A stretch of 64,000 bases of DNA from Dipteronia dyeriana. Lineage: Eukaryota; Streptophyta; Magnoliopsida; Sapindales; Sapindaceae. Of this stretch, positions 1 through 11,183 are shown one piece after another. The stretch spans positions 15,641,291-15,705,290 of the forward strand of contig CM065301.1 in NCBI GenBank assembly GCA_032871835.1, in the 5' to 3' direction. Position numbers and translations under genes: made by a program. Numbering within the stretch: the stretch's first letter is position 1; each line of letters opens with the position of its first letter. A model generated the notes under the pieces. That model worked only from the letters and a program-made list of their open reading frames with translations. It had not been told where the DNA came from and searched no databases.

Positions 1-149
1 CAAAATTTCATCAGCTAAAACCTTTCCCAAACATGATGTTCCCACGAATTTGCCGATGAAATTTTTTCATCGCGTAATACATTTCCCTACGAATTTCAAC
101 CTTTCCCCACGAAAATGGTTCGTCGGGAAATACAAAAAATCTTGTAGTG
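1..149 (-). mobile_element. End of a CACTA (En/Spm) DNA transposon
   Basis: The + strand ends in CTTGTAGTG at 141-149, the reverse complement of the CACTACAAG inverted terminus typical of plant CACTA elements. The preceding 130 bp repeat variants of a motif like CCCACGAA and TTTCGTCGGGAAA, as expected of the subterminal repeats that CACTA transposase binds. The rest of the element lies outside the window, so its coding capacity is unknown. The 3-bp target duplication would start at 150 (ACA) but cannot be checked without the other end. Confidence 0.75.
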
Positions 150-1134
150 ACAATTAAGTCATTACAAAAGATATATCAAATTTATAGATTTATGAAAAAT
201 AAGGAGTTTCCTTCGTCTAATGGGAGGAAGACTATCCGGCCTACTCCCTCCTATCTAGGAGGAGGCTGTAGCCTCCGCTCTTTGATTGAAAAAGGGAGGC
301 TGCGGCACCCTCCCAGACTCCCAACCTCCATATTGTTGATGGGGATGTGGATTTAATACAAAATTAAAACAATGAACTTTCATATAACTACAATATGCAA
401 TTTTAAAATGGTTGTTCAAATGTAAATATGAACACTTTTAGTAAATTACACAAATTAAAGAGCTTAAGAATAAAGAAATCTGATACGAAATTTAAACGAG
501 TTTAGCCCCGACCTATGTCTACTTCCACTCCTTTCACTATCTATCATTGAACTTTCGAGTGCCAATTAAACCATTAGAACAATGTGGATGTCTCACCGCA
601 AACCCATCAAGTGATACATAACACTTGGATTTGCAGTCTCACCCCTCAACATATGATTCTCACACTCAAAGATAGGATAAAATGATTACAAGAATAAATC
701 CAGCTCTCTTAAAGAGTAAATATACAAATCTAAGCACAAATAAGTAAATAACTAAATAATTCTTTGGCGTGTTTCGATGGAATAGTTTGACTCTGCAAGA
801 TTTAGAACACTTCACTGGAATGTTAGAGAACTTTGCAATTAAGCTGTTGAAAATCATTAAATGGGATTGAAGAAATGTATCTAAAGGGAAAAATATGAAC
901 TAACCATCAATGATCAAGCCAATATATTGTGAACTGTAATTTTGATAAAAGTTCATTTTTATATTCAATTGCACCTAAGTTCAGGATATCTTCTTGAAAT
1001 TTGCCATATATTAAAATAGTAACTATGTGCAGTAATTTCTTTGGCTCTTGAAGTCGTTTAAAGGTTTGAAGTTTAGCAGATGATTTTTTGTTGAAACTCT
1101 ACAGAGAATCAAGATTCAAAGAGAAGTTGAGGAA
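150..1134. other. Upstream region of the R3HCC1L-like gene
   Basis: AT-rich sequence between the CACTA end and the first gene. A short GC-richer patch at about 205-345 contains repeated CCTCC and GGAGG strings and no convincing gene. The promoter and 5' UTR of the next gene must lie in the right half, but no specific TATA box or motif can be defended. Confidence 0.4.
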
Positions 1135-4100
1135 ATGGATAAACCAGAACCCACCTCCTCCTCCGTCAATTGGAGTGAGGAAGTGGAAGATCTGGTGGCA
1201 GCAGGAGACACGGAAGCTGCTATTGCTCTTCTTGAAAGCACCGTTTCGAAACTCGAAACCCTTGACCCAACCAGCGAATCGGTCACTCTCCAGTTAGCCT
1301 CCGCTCTCACTAACTTGGCCAATATCTACTCCTCCAAAGGCTTCTCTCTCAAATCCGACCACCTCCTCTCTCGCGCTTTCCATATTCGGTATTTTTTTTG
1401 TTCTGTTTTCTTTCTATATTAGCATTACATATTGTTTATCTGGGTTCTTTATTATTATTTTTTTATGTTGGTTTGAATTTCAGTAATTCAAATACTGTAA
1501 AGGACTTGAAGGATTCTTGCAATGATTCTGGCCAAAGTGGCTTTCCAACTGATGGTAGTAATTATTCATATGACATTTTTAGTTCCTATTTCAATTACTC
1601 ATTGTTTTAAACTAATATTCAGACATTTCTTTAATTTCTTATTTTGGTGAAGTGAATCATGGGAAATCATTGAAATCGTTTGAAGGGGATGATGGTGAGT
1701 TTCTATTCTATTGTTAAGAATTATCAAAATCTTATGGAAGATGATTACGGTTTTAATGATTGTGTCATTGTATAATTACAGATTGGGAAGCTATTGCTGA
1801 TTGTGCACCCGATCAGTTGCTTTGCTCTCAATGCTTGCCTGAAGTATCAAATCTTTCATTAGAGGATAACAAAGTTCAAACCCCTAAACGGCGTGGAAGG
1901 GGAACATTCTCGTATAAAAAGAATGAGCTGTATAGTGATCGGCTGTCTGATAATTCTGTTGCTGCTGTTGAAGATACTGAGGATGACGATGTAGGTCAGG
2001 ATTCAGAAAGATGCACAGAATTAAGAAATTGTAAGACACATGCTTTCATAGTTTAATTTAACTTTTAATGTAAGAAATCACTATAACCTACCTCCACGGC
2101 TCCACATGCTTGTTTATTATGTAGTGATAGAATAGTCCTAAGTATCTATTCTTTAGCGGTATTGAGTATTTATTTTTAATGCTAATTCAATATAAAGGTT
2201 TGCAATGCCATTGATTGGACTTTGGAGTATGTAAAAGTTATAATTTTTACTAAATTTGTTTTCTACAGTTGCCATATATATTGTTTTCATTTTTTTTTCT
2301 TTCTCCTTTTCTCTTGATTTTCGGTCAGCTTCCTTCAGTCACGTTAAGGTGCAGACAGAACTCTATGGAATTGGGACACACAGCACATATAATCTAGATT
2401 GCTCTGAGCCTACTGTTATATTTTGACATTTTGAAGAATAATGTTCTTAGTTTAGTTTCAGACTATTATTGGTTAAGGTTATTTCTTAGAAGAAGATGTA
2501 AGCTAGGGCTTGAGATATTGATTTGTAATTGTAGTAATAAAGCATGTCTTTTGATTGCGTTTGATTCAAATACCGTTTTCTTAAATTTTGGTTGAGTTGG
2601 ATATCAATTTTTTTCGATTTAGCACTGCACAGTAAATACAGAATTTAGGCTTTACATTCTTGTTTCTTGTGTTCTGAAAATGTCTTATTTTGATTTCAGC
2701 AAAATATGGTACACGCCATGTTCTTGTTCTGGCTGACTTTTCCCCAAGTACTAGGACAACTGACCTAGAGAGGCTCTTTGAGGATTTCAGAGATCGTGGA
2801 ATTGTTTTTCGCTGGGTCAATGATACAGTTGCCCTTGCAGTATTTCGAACACCATCAATTGGTAATTATTAATTTAACATGTTTGGTCTTCGGATGAAAA
2901 TTTGTATGAGACTAATTTAATATCAGATCAATATCCTGGTTAAATTTTGCACCATGTGGCTCACATTTTTGTCATTCAGAATGTTGTTGATTAAGGTTTT
3001 TAGTGATACTATGTAAAATAGGCTTATAAGTTACTGATAGTTCAAAGTTGATTGTTGAGATTTAAAGAACTGATTTTTGCTTTCAATATTTACTTTTGTT
3101 GCATTGTAAATTTGAGCCAATGATAGAATGTGGCCGTAGTTAAGTGTAGGTTGGGGTTGTACATCGGATTTAGATAAATCAATACGTATCTTTTCTGTTG
3201 CATGTACATTATAAAATATGATAAGAGGGAATCAATTTGAGAGGACACTCAGTCAAGTAGAGAAAGATCTGTGGGAATAACTTACAGTTTTACTTATAAA
3301 CTCACTTATATGGTGACAAAACTATTGGGCTACAAATAAGTCTTCTTAACTGTAACTATGTTGTCCAGTTGCAGAACAGTCTAGATGTTTTAGATGTCAT
3401 GGGCTGCCTTCAAAGAGAAAGGGTCTATGGTTTGAATTTTATGGGTGATTAGCGAGTGATATAATTACTTAAAATAATCAAAAGAGTAGGGAGTTGAGAG
3501 GGATTTTAAAAAATCAGTCTCCAATGTTAATTTGTTTTCCAATGATCTTAGGATGGTTGTGGAATTGTTCTCAATGGTGTAACTTAGGGATGACCCAACA
3601 GAAATGAGTTAAAGTGAAAATCTGGCTGGGATTTGGTGGTAATAATTAATAAGCAAATTGGTTTTGTGGCTCTTTTGACTGGCATAAGACTGAACTGAAA
3701 CCTTTCTTTTTCATATTTAGAGGAATTGAAGACTTTGTATAAAATTTGCTGAAACGCGATGCTGTGACTTTATTGATGACATATCAAAGTCTATGTTGTT
3801 GGATGCTGTTTGTAGCTTGTCTATTTCTCTTAGGTGTTTTCAGTGTTGATGGACTGCTTGTTCATCTAAATTCTAACATTTTCTCTATGCTTTTATTACA
3901 CACACACGAAGATATAAGGGCAGAATTGGTAGCCCCAAAAAATTACACAAATTTTGACAAATTTTTATCCGTTAGATTAAAATGCTTTTGATGGTATGGA
4001 TTGAATTCTAATTTACATTGGAACTAACATAATCCACACAATCATTTCTATCATCCCTCAATTTAATTGTTTTCCTTCATTTCTCTCTTCACCCTCTTTG

Positions 4101-7100
4101 GATTTCCTCTTTCATGTTCTCTTTCCTCAAATAAAAAATCTTAATTTATACTCCATTTCTCCCAAATCTACAACAGCACCACAACAATCGTCCAATGGAA
4201 TGCATAAGATACCCAAGCTATTCGCGATTGGCGACACCTATTGGTTACGGCTCGGGCTGCTGGACACTTGCGGAGGTTTGAACGGTAGCAATTCCTCATT
4301 GCTAGCTCTTCCCATCCCACATAGTATTCTCCTCTTAAAAAAAACTCATCCTCGAGTTTGACAAGGTTTTGTTTGGATGGATGATACTTCAAATGTACCA
4401 TCTTGTCAATCACCGGTTTGAACGAATAATCTTTAGATGGCAACAACAATGTTGGTTCTTCAAAATCCAATTGAAGAAAAAAAATCTTCAAGTTACCCTA
4501 AAAAAATTGTGTGGATTTTCAAATTGCCACGGCCGACCCAACAACACGTGGCTAGCGTCCATATCAACCACATCACAGATCACCTCATCTTTATAAACTT
4601 TATCAATGGAAATTGATTTAGCGTCCAGTTTTGCTTTAGCCACATCAAAAGTGCAATCAATATCAATGGTTGGATTGCAGTCTTCAACTTCTAAGATTCA
4701 AGGCTCATCTTCAATTACTTCGACAATTTCCACTTCATACGAAATATCTTCAACCGTATCTTCTGCATGACAAAAATCTTTAAAATAATCAATTGGAAGA
4801 TATTTCTTCCGCATTACATGTTTCATCACAGTCCATGATTGGATCCTATCCATTCCAAATCTTTTCCGATCCTTTTGAAAGCTTTCCCACCAAATTAATG
4901 CATCGTTTTTCAAATAAATTTCTACAAGTAAAACTTTCAGACTTTCTTAAGTTTTCTAATATGTAAAATATTCTTCAACTTCTTCCAACCAATTAATAAA
5001 TACCTCAATTTTCATGACCAGAAAAAAATCAAAGTCTTGGTTGATAATCATTATAGCTCGGAAAATAATAATTGGAACCAAGAGAACCATTGAGAACCCA
5101 TTGAGAACCGAAATCAGAATCTAAAAAAAAAAACTTACCAAAATTTGAACCCTGAGAACTGCTTACGAAAAATAAATTCAGCCGCGGCTTCAGGTGTGTG
5201 TGATGAGTGCGACTTTAATGGGTGTGATGGTGGACACAATCTGAAATATTTGGAACTCGTGAGGCTAATCTGAAATTTCTGACACTGTTGAGGCTGATTC
5301 ACAATTTATGTTGTCTCTGAGGCTGATTGTTAATTCTCGGAACTATCACACAGACACTCTAATTCTTCTTTTTTTTTTTCAATTTATTTTTTCTTTTTCT
5401 TTTATTGGGGGATATAGAGGGGGATATATGGTGTTTAGGAAGGTAGTTGGTTGTGGTCCGTGGACGTTGAGCTTAGCACAAAGGTAGACTCGGTTGCTCT
5501 GATACCAATTGACGCAGCAAGGTATGGTGAAAATAAGAATGATCACTTTGTCGAACCCTGAGACACTCAGACGAACCTTGACGCAGCGACCGGTAGTTAC
5601 CCAAGCATGGACTGCCATGCAGAGGCCATCATTCCCTAATCTTCGTTAGAAAATGATGCTCTCGAATCCTCAAAGAGCATGTCGAATCCACGACCGATAA
5701 ATGTTCCAAAAGAACGATTTTATTAATATTGATCAAAAGGTAATAGTTACAATAATTAGAAATAATAAGATTATTTATAATAAACTAATCCTGATACGAC
5801 TTGAATACGACATTACTTAAAAAAAAGACTAAAACAGGAAAAGATCAAAACTAATCATAGTCTTTTAAGATTAATGACTCCTAACTTGACTGGAAAACAA
5901 AGATCAAATCTTACCCAAAAGGTAAGTTATTTATTTCCAAAACCTAAATTTAATTCCTAATCAACTAAAATAAATAAACTTGCTAAACAAGAAAAGACCC
6001 AAATTAACAAATAAGAAAATAAAGAAATTGTTCGACATGGGCTGTGGTTCCTTAATCTTTGTCCTACATCAAATAACTAATACTAGAAAATAGGTTTACC
6101 TTGGAAGACTTTTTACTTAACTAATAAGAAGGGTTTGAAACGAGATAAGGAAGAAGAAGAAGAAAGTAGAGAGATGGTAAATTAATAATTATGAGAGAGA
6201 AGAGAGGAAATGAGAGATGACAGACTGGAATATAATTAAGAGAGATTTTTTTTTTTATTTGAAGTGTTTCAATGTTATTGTAATTTGAAGTATGAGTGCT
6301 TCTCAACCATTCAAACAATCATAATCCAATGGTCAATAAATTGAGTAAACACTTGTGTAATATATGCATGCATGTTTGTGTGTGTGTGTGAACTAAAAGA
6401 TTGAACATTGGTTTTTCATCTTTAGAGTCGGCCTTCATTGTGTGTGTGTGTGTGTGTGTGTGAACTAAAAGATTGAACATTGGTTTTTCATCTTTAGAGT
6501 CAGCCTTCATTGTGTGTGTGTGTGTGTTTTTCATCTTTAGAGTCAGCCTTCATTGTGTGTGTGTGTGAACTAAAAGATTGAACATTGGTTTTTCATCTTT
6601 AGAGTCTGCCTTCATTGTGTGTGTGTGTGAACTAAAAGATTGAACATTGGTTTTTCATCTTTAGAGTCAGCCTTCATTGTGCTATCAATGCTATTTGATT
6701 GCATGGTAAAGATGATAGCATGCAATGTGCCATCAATGGTATTGAATGTAAGGTTTTGATTTCTAAAAGATTGAACATTGGTTTTTCATCTTTAGAGTCG
6801 GCCTTCATTGTGCTATCAATGCTATTGATTGCATGGTAAAGATGATAGCATGCATTGTGCCATCAATGGTATTGAATGTAAGGTTTTGATTTCTCCGAAT
6901 TTTGATTTTAGCTGATTAACAATCCCAACCTTTTAATGCAGCACTTGAGGCCCGCAGCCACATTCAATGTTCATTTACGGTGCGTATACTTGATGAGGAT
7001 GACATCCTTCTGGCCTCAATTTCTCCTAGAGGTAAATTTATAGCCTGCTTCTATTTCTTCAGATTTCTTTGAAACTGTTCCTAGTACAAATTTTTATTGG

Positions 7101-9912
7101 GCTGAGTAGCCTGGATCTGTCAATTCTTTCATGTAAAGCATTTGCATCTTATAAAATGCTACGTAGTTAGATCAGCTAGAAGGAATATCATGAAAGTTAT
7201 ATCTTGTTTGTTTGATGGGTTGTGTTAACATGTGCTCTTAAAGATTGAAAACTGAATAAAAAATACATATTTATTCTTTCAAAACACTAAAAGTTTAGAC
7301 TAATGTCTTGAAAAGATAAATATAAGTTTTTTATTAACTTTTCAAATACTTAATTTGTGCCCTTAGGGCTTACATAATGAGGACCTTTAGTTTATTTAAC
7401 TTGTTAATATTATATTATTATCTAAAGTATATAATGGGACACTAATAAAATGTACTTTTATATTTGACAGTTAAATGTCATTTTTTCACAAAATAAATAC
7501 TATAACCGTCTTTTGTTGCTTTTTCCGGTATTCTGTCTAATGATAATTGTTGCTCCGTTATTATATTATTGGGGCAGGATCTGCAGCCCTTAAAAATTAT
7601 AAAAGTTCTTACACAGCTTCTTGACCCTTGGATATTGATGGTTTGAATGGTTGAGAACTTGAGATGAACTCATACCTTTTGTTACAAATGCATTTATTCA
7701 CCTCAAATAAATGATTTCTCTCTCCTCTTTTCTCTTTCCTACATTCTCTCCTCGCTCACCTCATCTCTTATCTCTCATTTTTCTATCGCTTCTTTCCCTT
7801 AGGCCTTTCTTTTACCTTTCTCTTTCGTGTCTTCTGTAGTCTAGTCACCGTGATCTCCCCAGAAACACCATTTAAATTTCAGTCAATGATTTTCTATTCA
7901 CATTTTAATCCTAACTTGTTAAAAGATTACCTTAACAAAAATGTACATATTATATTAAAATTATTAAATTGTAGGAATCAAAAAATAAAAAACAGACAAA
8001 ATTCTTTTCAATTAATTATATAAAATCTGGTAAGTGATAACATTGCTTTTGTTAAGAAGTTAAATGGGGAATAAATGTATCTATTTTATTAAGGTTCATT
8101 GCTTTTGCTTCAACTATAGGTTCACTGGATCATTACAAAATATGTTAACAACAAGAATTGTATTCTCTGGTAGTTTGTTGCTGATCCATAGACGTACAAA
8201 CACAAAAATGTTTTATTTGGTATAATTGGGAAATATTATTGTTTCATTGGATGGATCATCATGAAAAATAAGTTGTGTAGTAACTATAAGGACGAAAATT
8301 AGCATTCTAGATGAAAGAGCAGGCAGGAAACAATGGAGAATGAGAGAGTATGAGATAGTGCAAAATGAATAGGAGGAATTGATGATAATCTGGACAAAAA
8401 AATGGAATTCAATTCATTTTAATTACTGTAATTAATTGCAACTAGTTTCATTGAGCAATTTTGAAAAATTGGGAAGGAAATGGTGCATGTACAGGCAGGC
8501 AATGCATAGAAAAAATGAGGGGGAAAGGCAAAAAATGGGAAATATGAGGGAGAAGTGAATTAATAATTTTTTTATTGAGGAGAGAGAAGTGGGAAAAAGA
8601 GGAGAGAAATTATTTATTTGAGGTGTTATTATAATTAAAGGTATGAGTCAATCTGAACCATTCAAAACCAATATACTCTAAAGGTCAAGAAGTGCATAAA
8701 CTTAAGTAATTTAGGGGATGCTGATCTTGCCCTTGCATTATGTTATTATTCAATTTATTTTATGTTTGTATAATTGTTTGTATTGTTGTAATATAACTAA
8801 TTCTTACATCATATCTTATGTATATCTATGTACTATTGTGTGATATGTTGCGTAATTTCTATACTTTATTGGCAAGCCTCTAATTTTTAGATTGGATAAA
8901 TTTTGAAAGACTGAGAAGGATTAAGGTTAAAAATTTGTAAATGAAAATAAAAAAGTTTATTAGGTTCTATGGATGATGGAATGAGGCATTCCTTTTATTA
9001 AAATAAATGATAATTGAGCATCTAGAAGAAAAGAGAAGGAAAAACAGGAGGGAAATGAGAAGAAAGTGAGAGGGGGGAAAGCAATCAGCCAGCCAAGGAA
9101 GAAGGGGTGAGAAAAAAAAAACGGAGAAAGTGGAGAAGAGAAAAAGAAAAGAGACAGAGGAAGAGAAAAAGATGGTGAAAGGAAAATATGATTAAGGAGA
9201 TGACAAGGAAACCAACCTCCCACAACCAGGTTTTTGGGATTTATATTCACTTAGAGGTAGGATAGCATGTCTCTTGTGTGATCTAAATTTCTATCAAGCT
9301 TTATTATTGCCCCTTTATTATCATTTATCTAAAGTTATTATTTAATGGAATTATTCGTAATTAACACTAGGCAGATACTGTAAACTCCTCTGGGTAGTCT
9401 TATTTCATAATTTTGGAATTAAATGAACATTCGTATGGATGAAATCATATTTCTCTTTGCCCGATGATTAATACTTGCTTTTTGCATTTTGACCATTACA
9501 AAATGAACTGAAAGAACTATATAATATGAGATATCTTGCATTCTTAGGATTGTTCATTTCTTGCAGGAAAGAGAATTAAATGAACCAAACTGGTTTTATT
9601 ATTATTATTAGGAAATAGAACATTATAACAAAGAATAGAGCGAACCCAAATGTTATTTTTTATATCGCTAGATATTTGGTTTATTCGGCAAGAATACACT
9701 GTTAATTTTCAGATCTGGAACCCCCTCGTCAAAGGCCGCAGACATCAGCAAGAACTGCCCAAAGGTTAATTGCTCAGGTAATGGGATTGAAGTTGCCTTC
9801 CACAAGTTTTGGGTCTAGAGAACTGAGAAACCAGGAAGAAGCCAGAAGGAATCGTATAGTGGCAAGGCAAAAATTGAAAGACGATGCTTGGGGCCCAGAC
9901 GATGTGAATTAG
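1135..9912 (+). CDS. R3HCC1L-like protein with RRM-like region, 7 exons
   Basis: Exons read from GT..AG junctions: 1135-1388, 1484-1554, 1653-1694, 1782-2030, 2700-2861, 6942-7031, 9713-9912. They total 1068 nt, giving 355 residues, and the phase is kept at every junction. Residues 1-84 form a helical TPR-like start (SALTNLANIYSSKGF). A low-complexity acidic middle follows (VEDTEDDDVGQDSE). Residues 207-290 hold the conserved core (RHVLVLADFSP, LERLFEDFRDRGIVFRW), which matches the RRM-like fold of proteins annotated as coiled-coil domain-containing R3HCC1L. The C-terminus (ARTAQRLIAQVMGLKLP, then a basic helix) is also conserved in plant homologues as I know them. No R3H motif is visible. 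The family's molecular role is poorly known; RNA binding is inferred from the fold only. Introns 5 (4.1 kb) and 6 (2.7 kb) are swollen by transposons. The ATG at 1135 is chosen because it opens the conserved N-terminus. Confidence 0.85.
4516..4580 (-). pseudogene. Ty3/gypsy protease-region remnant
   Basis: The minus strand reads CDVVDMDASHVLLGRPWQFE. This matches the pattern D-V-V-x-M-x-A-x-H-x-L-L-G-R-P-W-Q-x-D found at the end of the aspartic protease region of plant Ty3/gypsy polyproteins. It sits downstream of the gag remnant in element order, consistent with an element that lost everything between protease and the C-terminal tail. Confidence 0.55.
4698..5015 (-). pseudogene. Ty3/gypsy gag remnant
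   Basis: The minus-strand frame ending at 4698 contains ALIWWESFQKDRKRFG, then SWTVMKHVMRKKYLP and DYFKDF. This is the order of conserved residues in plant Ty3/gypsy gag capsid domains (WW, basic stretch, W..MK..LR..FLP.DY). Upstream in the same region a short gag start (MKIEVFINWLEEVEEYF) is followed by stops before the main fragment. About 130 codons remain, far short of a full gag, with no zinc knuckle. Confidence 0.65.
6375..6892. repeat. Compound (GT)n minisatellite array in intron 5
   Basis: Five units of roughly 55-90 bp each join a (GT)n run to AACTAAAAGATTGAACATTG, then TTTTTCATCTTTAGAGTC and GCCTTCATT. One internal unit (about 6518-6553) lacks the middle. This is followed by two copies of an 84-bp unit (about 6679-6762 and 6809-6892) containing GCATGGTAAAGATGATAGCA, separated by another copy of the first motif. 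The array ends about 50 bp before exon 6. Its length is likely to vary between individuals. Confidence 0.85.
7569..8736. mobile_element. Non-autonomous MULE-like element with long terminal inverted repeats
   Basis: The left end (TTGGGGCAGGATCTGCAGCC) and the reverse complement of the right end (GCAAGGGCAAGATCAGCATC) match with small changes. Similarity continues for about 170-190 bp: GGTTTGAATGGTT, ACTCATACCTTT, CACCTCAAATAAAT and TTTCTCTCCTCTTTT occur in both arms. The 9-bp flanks are ATTATATTA (7560-7568) and ATTATGTTA (8737-8745), 8 of 9 identical, the size expected of Mutator-like elements. No coding region is seen inside. It lies in intron 6 of the R3HCC1L-like gene. Confidence 0.7.
9017..9182. 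repeat. Polypurine tract in intron 6
   Basis: About 165 bp of the + strand are almost only A and G, apart from a short CAATCAGCCAGCC break. A frame opposite it (S/F/L-rich) is a composition artefact rather than a gene. Confidence 0.6.
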
Positions 9913-11183
9913 GTTTAATTTTTCAACTGGATTACATATATGCCTTAACTGTGATTGATTCTTCTACAATCCATAGGTTTTCTGTTTTTGTAAACAAAAT
10001 GGCAGCCTTCATGAACTGAATATTTTTTGTTGTTTGATGAGCTTTGGTGCAAACCTGCGGCTGTTTGTCATATTGTTTGAGCATACAAGTTTAATTTTTT
10101 TCTTCTATCCCCACTTGCTCATAATAGCTGCATATTCCAGTTCTTTTGAGCTGTAATGAACATTTTTACATAATTTTGTAATTAGAATTAGACTTGTACA
10201 CCGTAACAAATTGAGTTCACCTCGTCTTTTCCACTATACAAGAGGGAATGCCTTAATGCTAGTGCTGATGAAATCTTTTGCTGGTGATCTGATTTTCCTT
10301 TTCCTTTTGTTTTTGCTAGTGCTGATGAAATCTTTTGCTGGTGATCTGATTTTCCTTTTCCTTTTCCTTTTCCTTTTGTTTTTCCTGATTTCGCGATATA
10401 GCTTATGAAAATTATTGAATAATTGTGTATTGGTGTCGTGCTTGTATGTGTATGTATGCTTTCATGTAGTCATGTCTTTGTGATCTCCGGACAATAGGCT
10501 ATGTAAGAGAAGCTCTTTCTAACTGAATCTGCTAATTAAAAATTGATAAAGCAATCAACCAGACCAGGTGCCTCCTAGGATTTGTTGAAACACTCTCTTG
10601 ACTGCTATCTTTTGTCAACAAATGGCGTACCAATTACCATGCATTAGCTGATTTGTGGGGTTAATGTAATTGAGACAATAAGATCATGCTCAACCATTTT
10701 GACATGTTGTGACCGACTTCTTTTGTCCAAATTATCTTATGAATTGAGCTATTAGAGATAAAATAGCCATATGATGTCAGTTTTTCTTGTTACATTTCGT
10801 CAGGTTTTATGTGTTTGTATGGAGGCTTTCATTTATTTTTAAAGGTGCTGTTATTGTATTTGTTGTCCTTTGTATTTCCTGCATATTGTAAGAGAAAAAA
10901 TAGGTCGGTCTTTAAATTTTATTGTGTTATTGGTTTTAGGTAAGAAACATTAGAAATATTATAAAAATCCTTGTATATACCGCTCGAACATTGGTGATCA
11001 CAAAATTTGATGAATTTGTTATTTGTTCTCTATATAAAACCAGTCCAAGATATTGTGGTACCAATCATTGTTCGTTGGGTGAGCAATCTGAGACCTTCAT
11101 TCTTATGTCTGTCTTTGTCTCAGTTGATTTTTCATCATCTTTCAACTCATACAATTGATCATCTTAACGTGATACAATATACA
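9913..11183. other. Intergenic region between the R3HCC1L-like and F-box genes
   Basis: It should hold the 3' UTR of the first gene and the promoter and 5' UTR of the F-box gene. Apart from the 57-bp duplication at 10257-10382, nothing coding is seen. The in-frame codons from 11007 to 11183 upstream of the F-box start are hydrophobic and unlike the family, and are treated as 5' UTR. Confidence 0.5.
10257..10382. repeat. 57-bp tandem duplication with expanded TTTTCC tract
   Basis: The unit starting TGCTAGTGCTGATGAAATC occurs at 10257-10313 and again at 10314-10382. The second copy is 12 bp longer because its CTTTTC run is expanded. The identical remainder suggests a recent event. It lies about 350 bp downstream of the first gene's stop codon. 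Confidence 0.85.

Larger units (their letters stand above)
4170..6071 (-). mobile_element. Deleted Ty3/gypsy LTR retrotransposon derivative
   Basis: Read on the minus strand, a 562-bp 5' LTR (6071 down to 5510) begins TGATGTAGGACAAAG and ends GCTGCGTCA. Two bases later comes an exact initiator-Met tRNA primer site, TGGTATCAGAGC (5496-5507). A leader follows, then a gag remnant (about 5015-4698), a protease-like remnant (about 4580-4516) and a tail resembling the C-terminal end of such polyproteins (about 4370-4300). Reverse transcriptase, RNase H and integrase are missing and no 3' LTR is recognisable. It lies antisense inside intron 5 of the R3HCC1L-like gene. The left boundary is approximate. 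Confidence 0.7.
3917..6360. mobile_element. Possible MULE-like remnant in intron 5, hosting a retrotransposon
   Basis: The left edge (GGGCAGAATTGGTAGCCCC near 3918) resembles the terminus of the MULE-like element at 7569-8736. The stretch 6120-6350, a purine-rich block followed by AACCATTCAAAC and CCAATGGTCAATAA, resembles that element's right arm. The Ty3/gypsy derivative 4170-6071 appears nested inside. No target duplication was found and the right tip is not recognisable, so this is a tentative reading. Confidence 0.35.

Noticed and set aside
6319..6534. Minus-strand open frame rich in HT repeats
   Set aside because: It is a translation of the GT minisatellite in intron 5.
11007..11183. 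N-terminal extension of the F-box protein
   Set aside because: The 59 residues are hydrophobic and unlike the family; the F-box starts right at the 11184 ATG.
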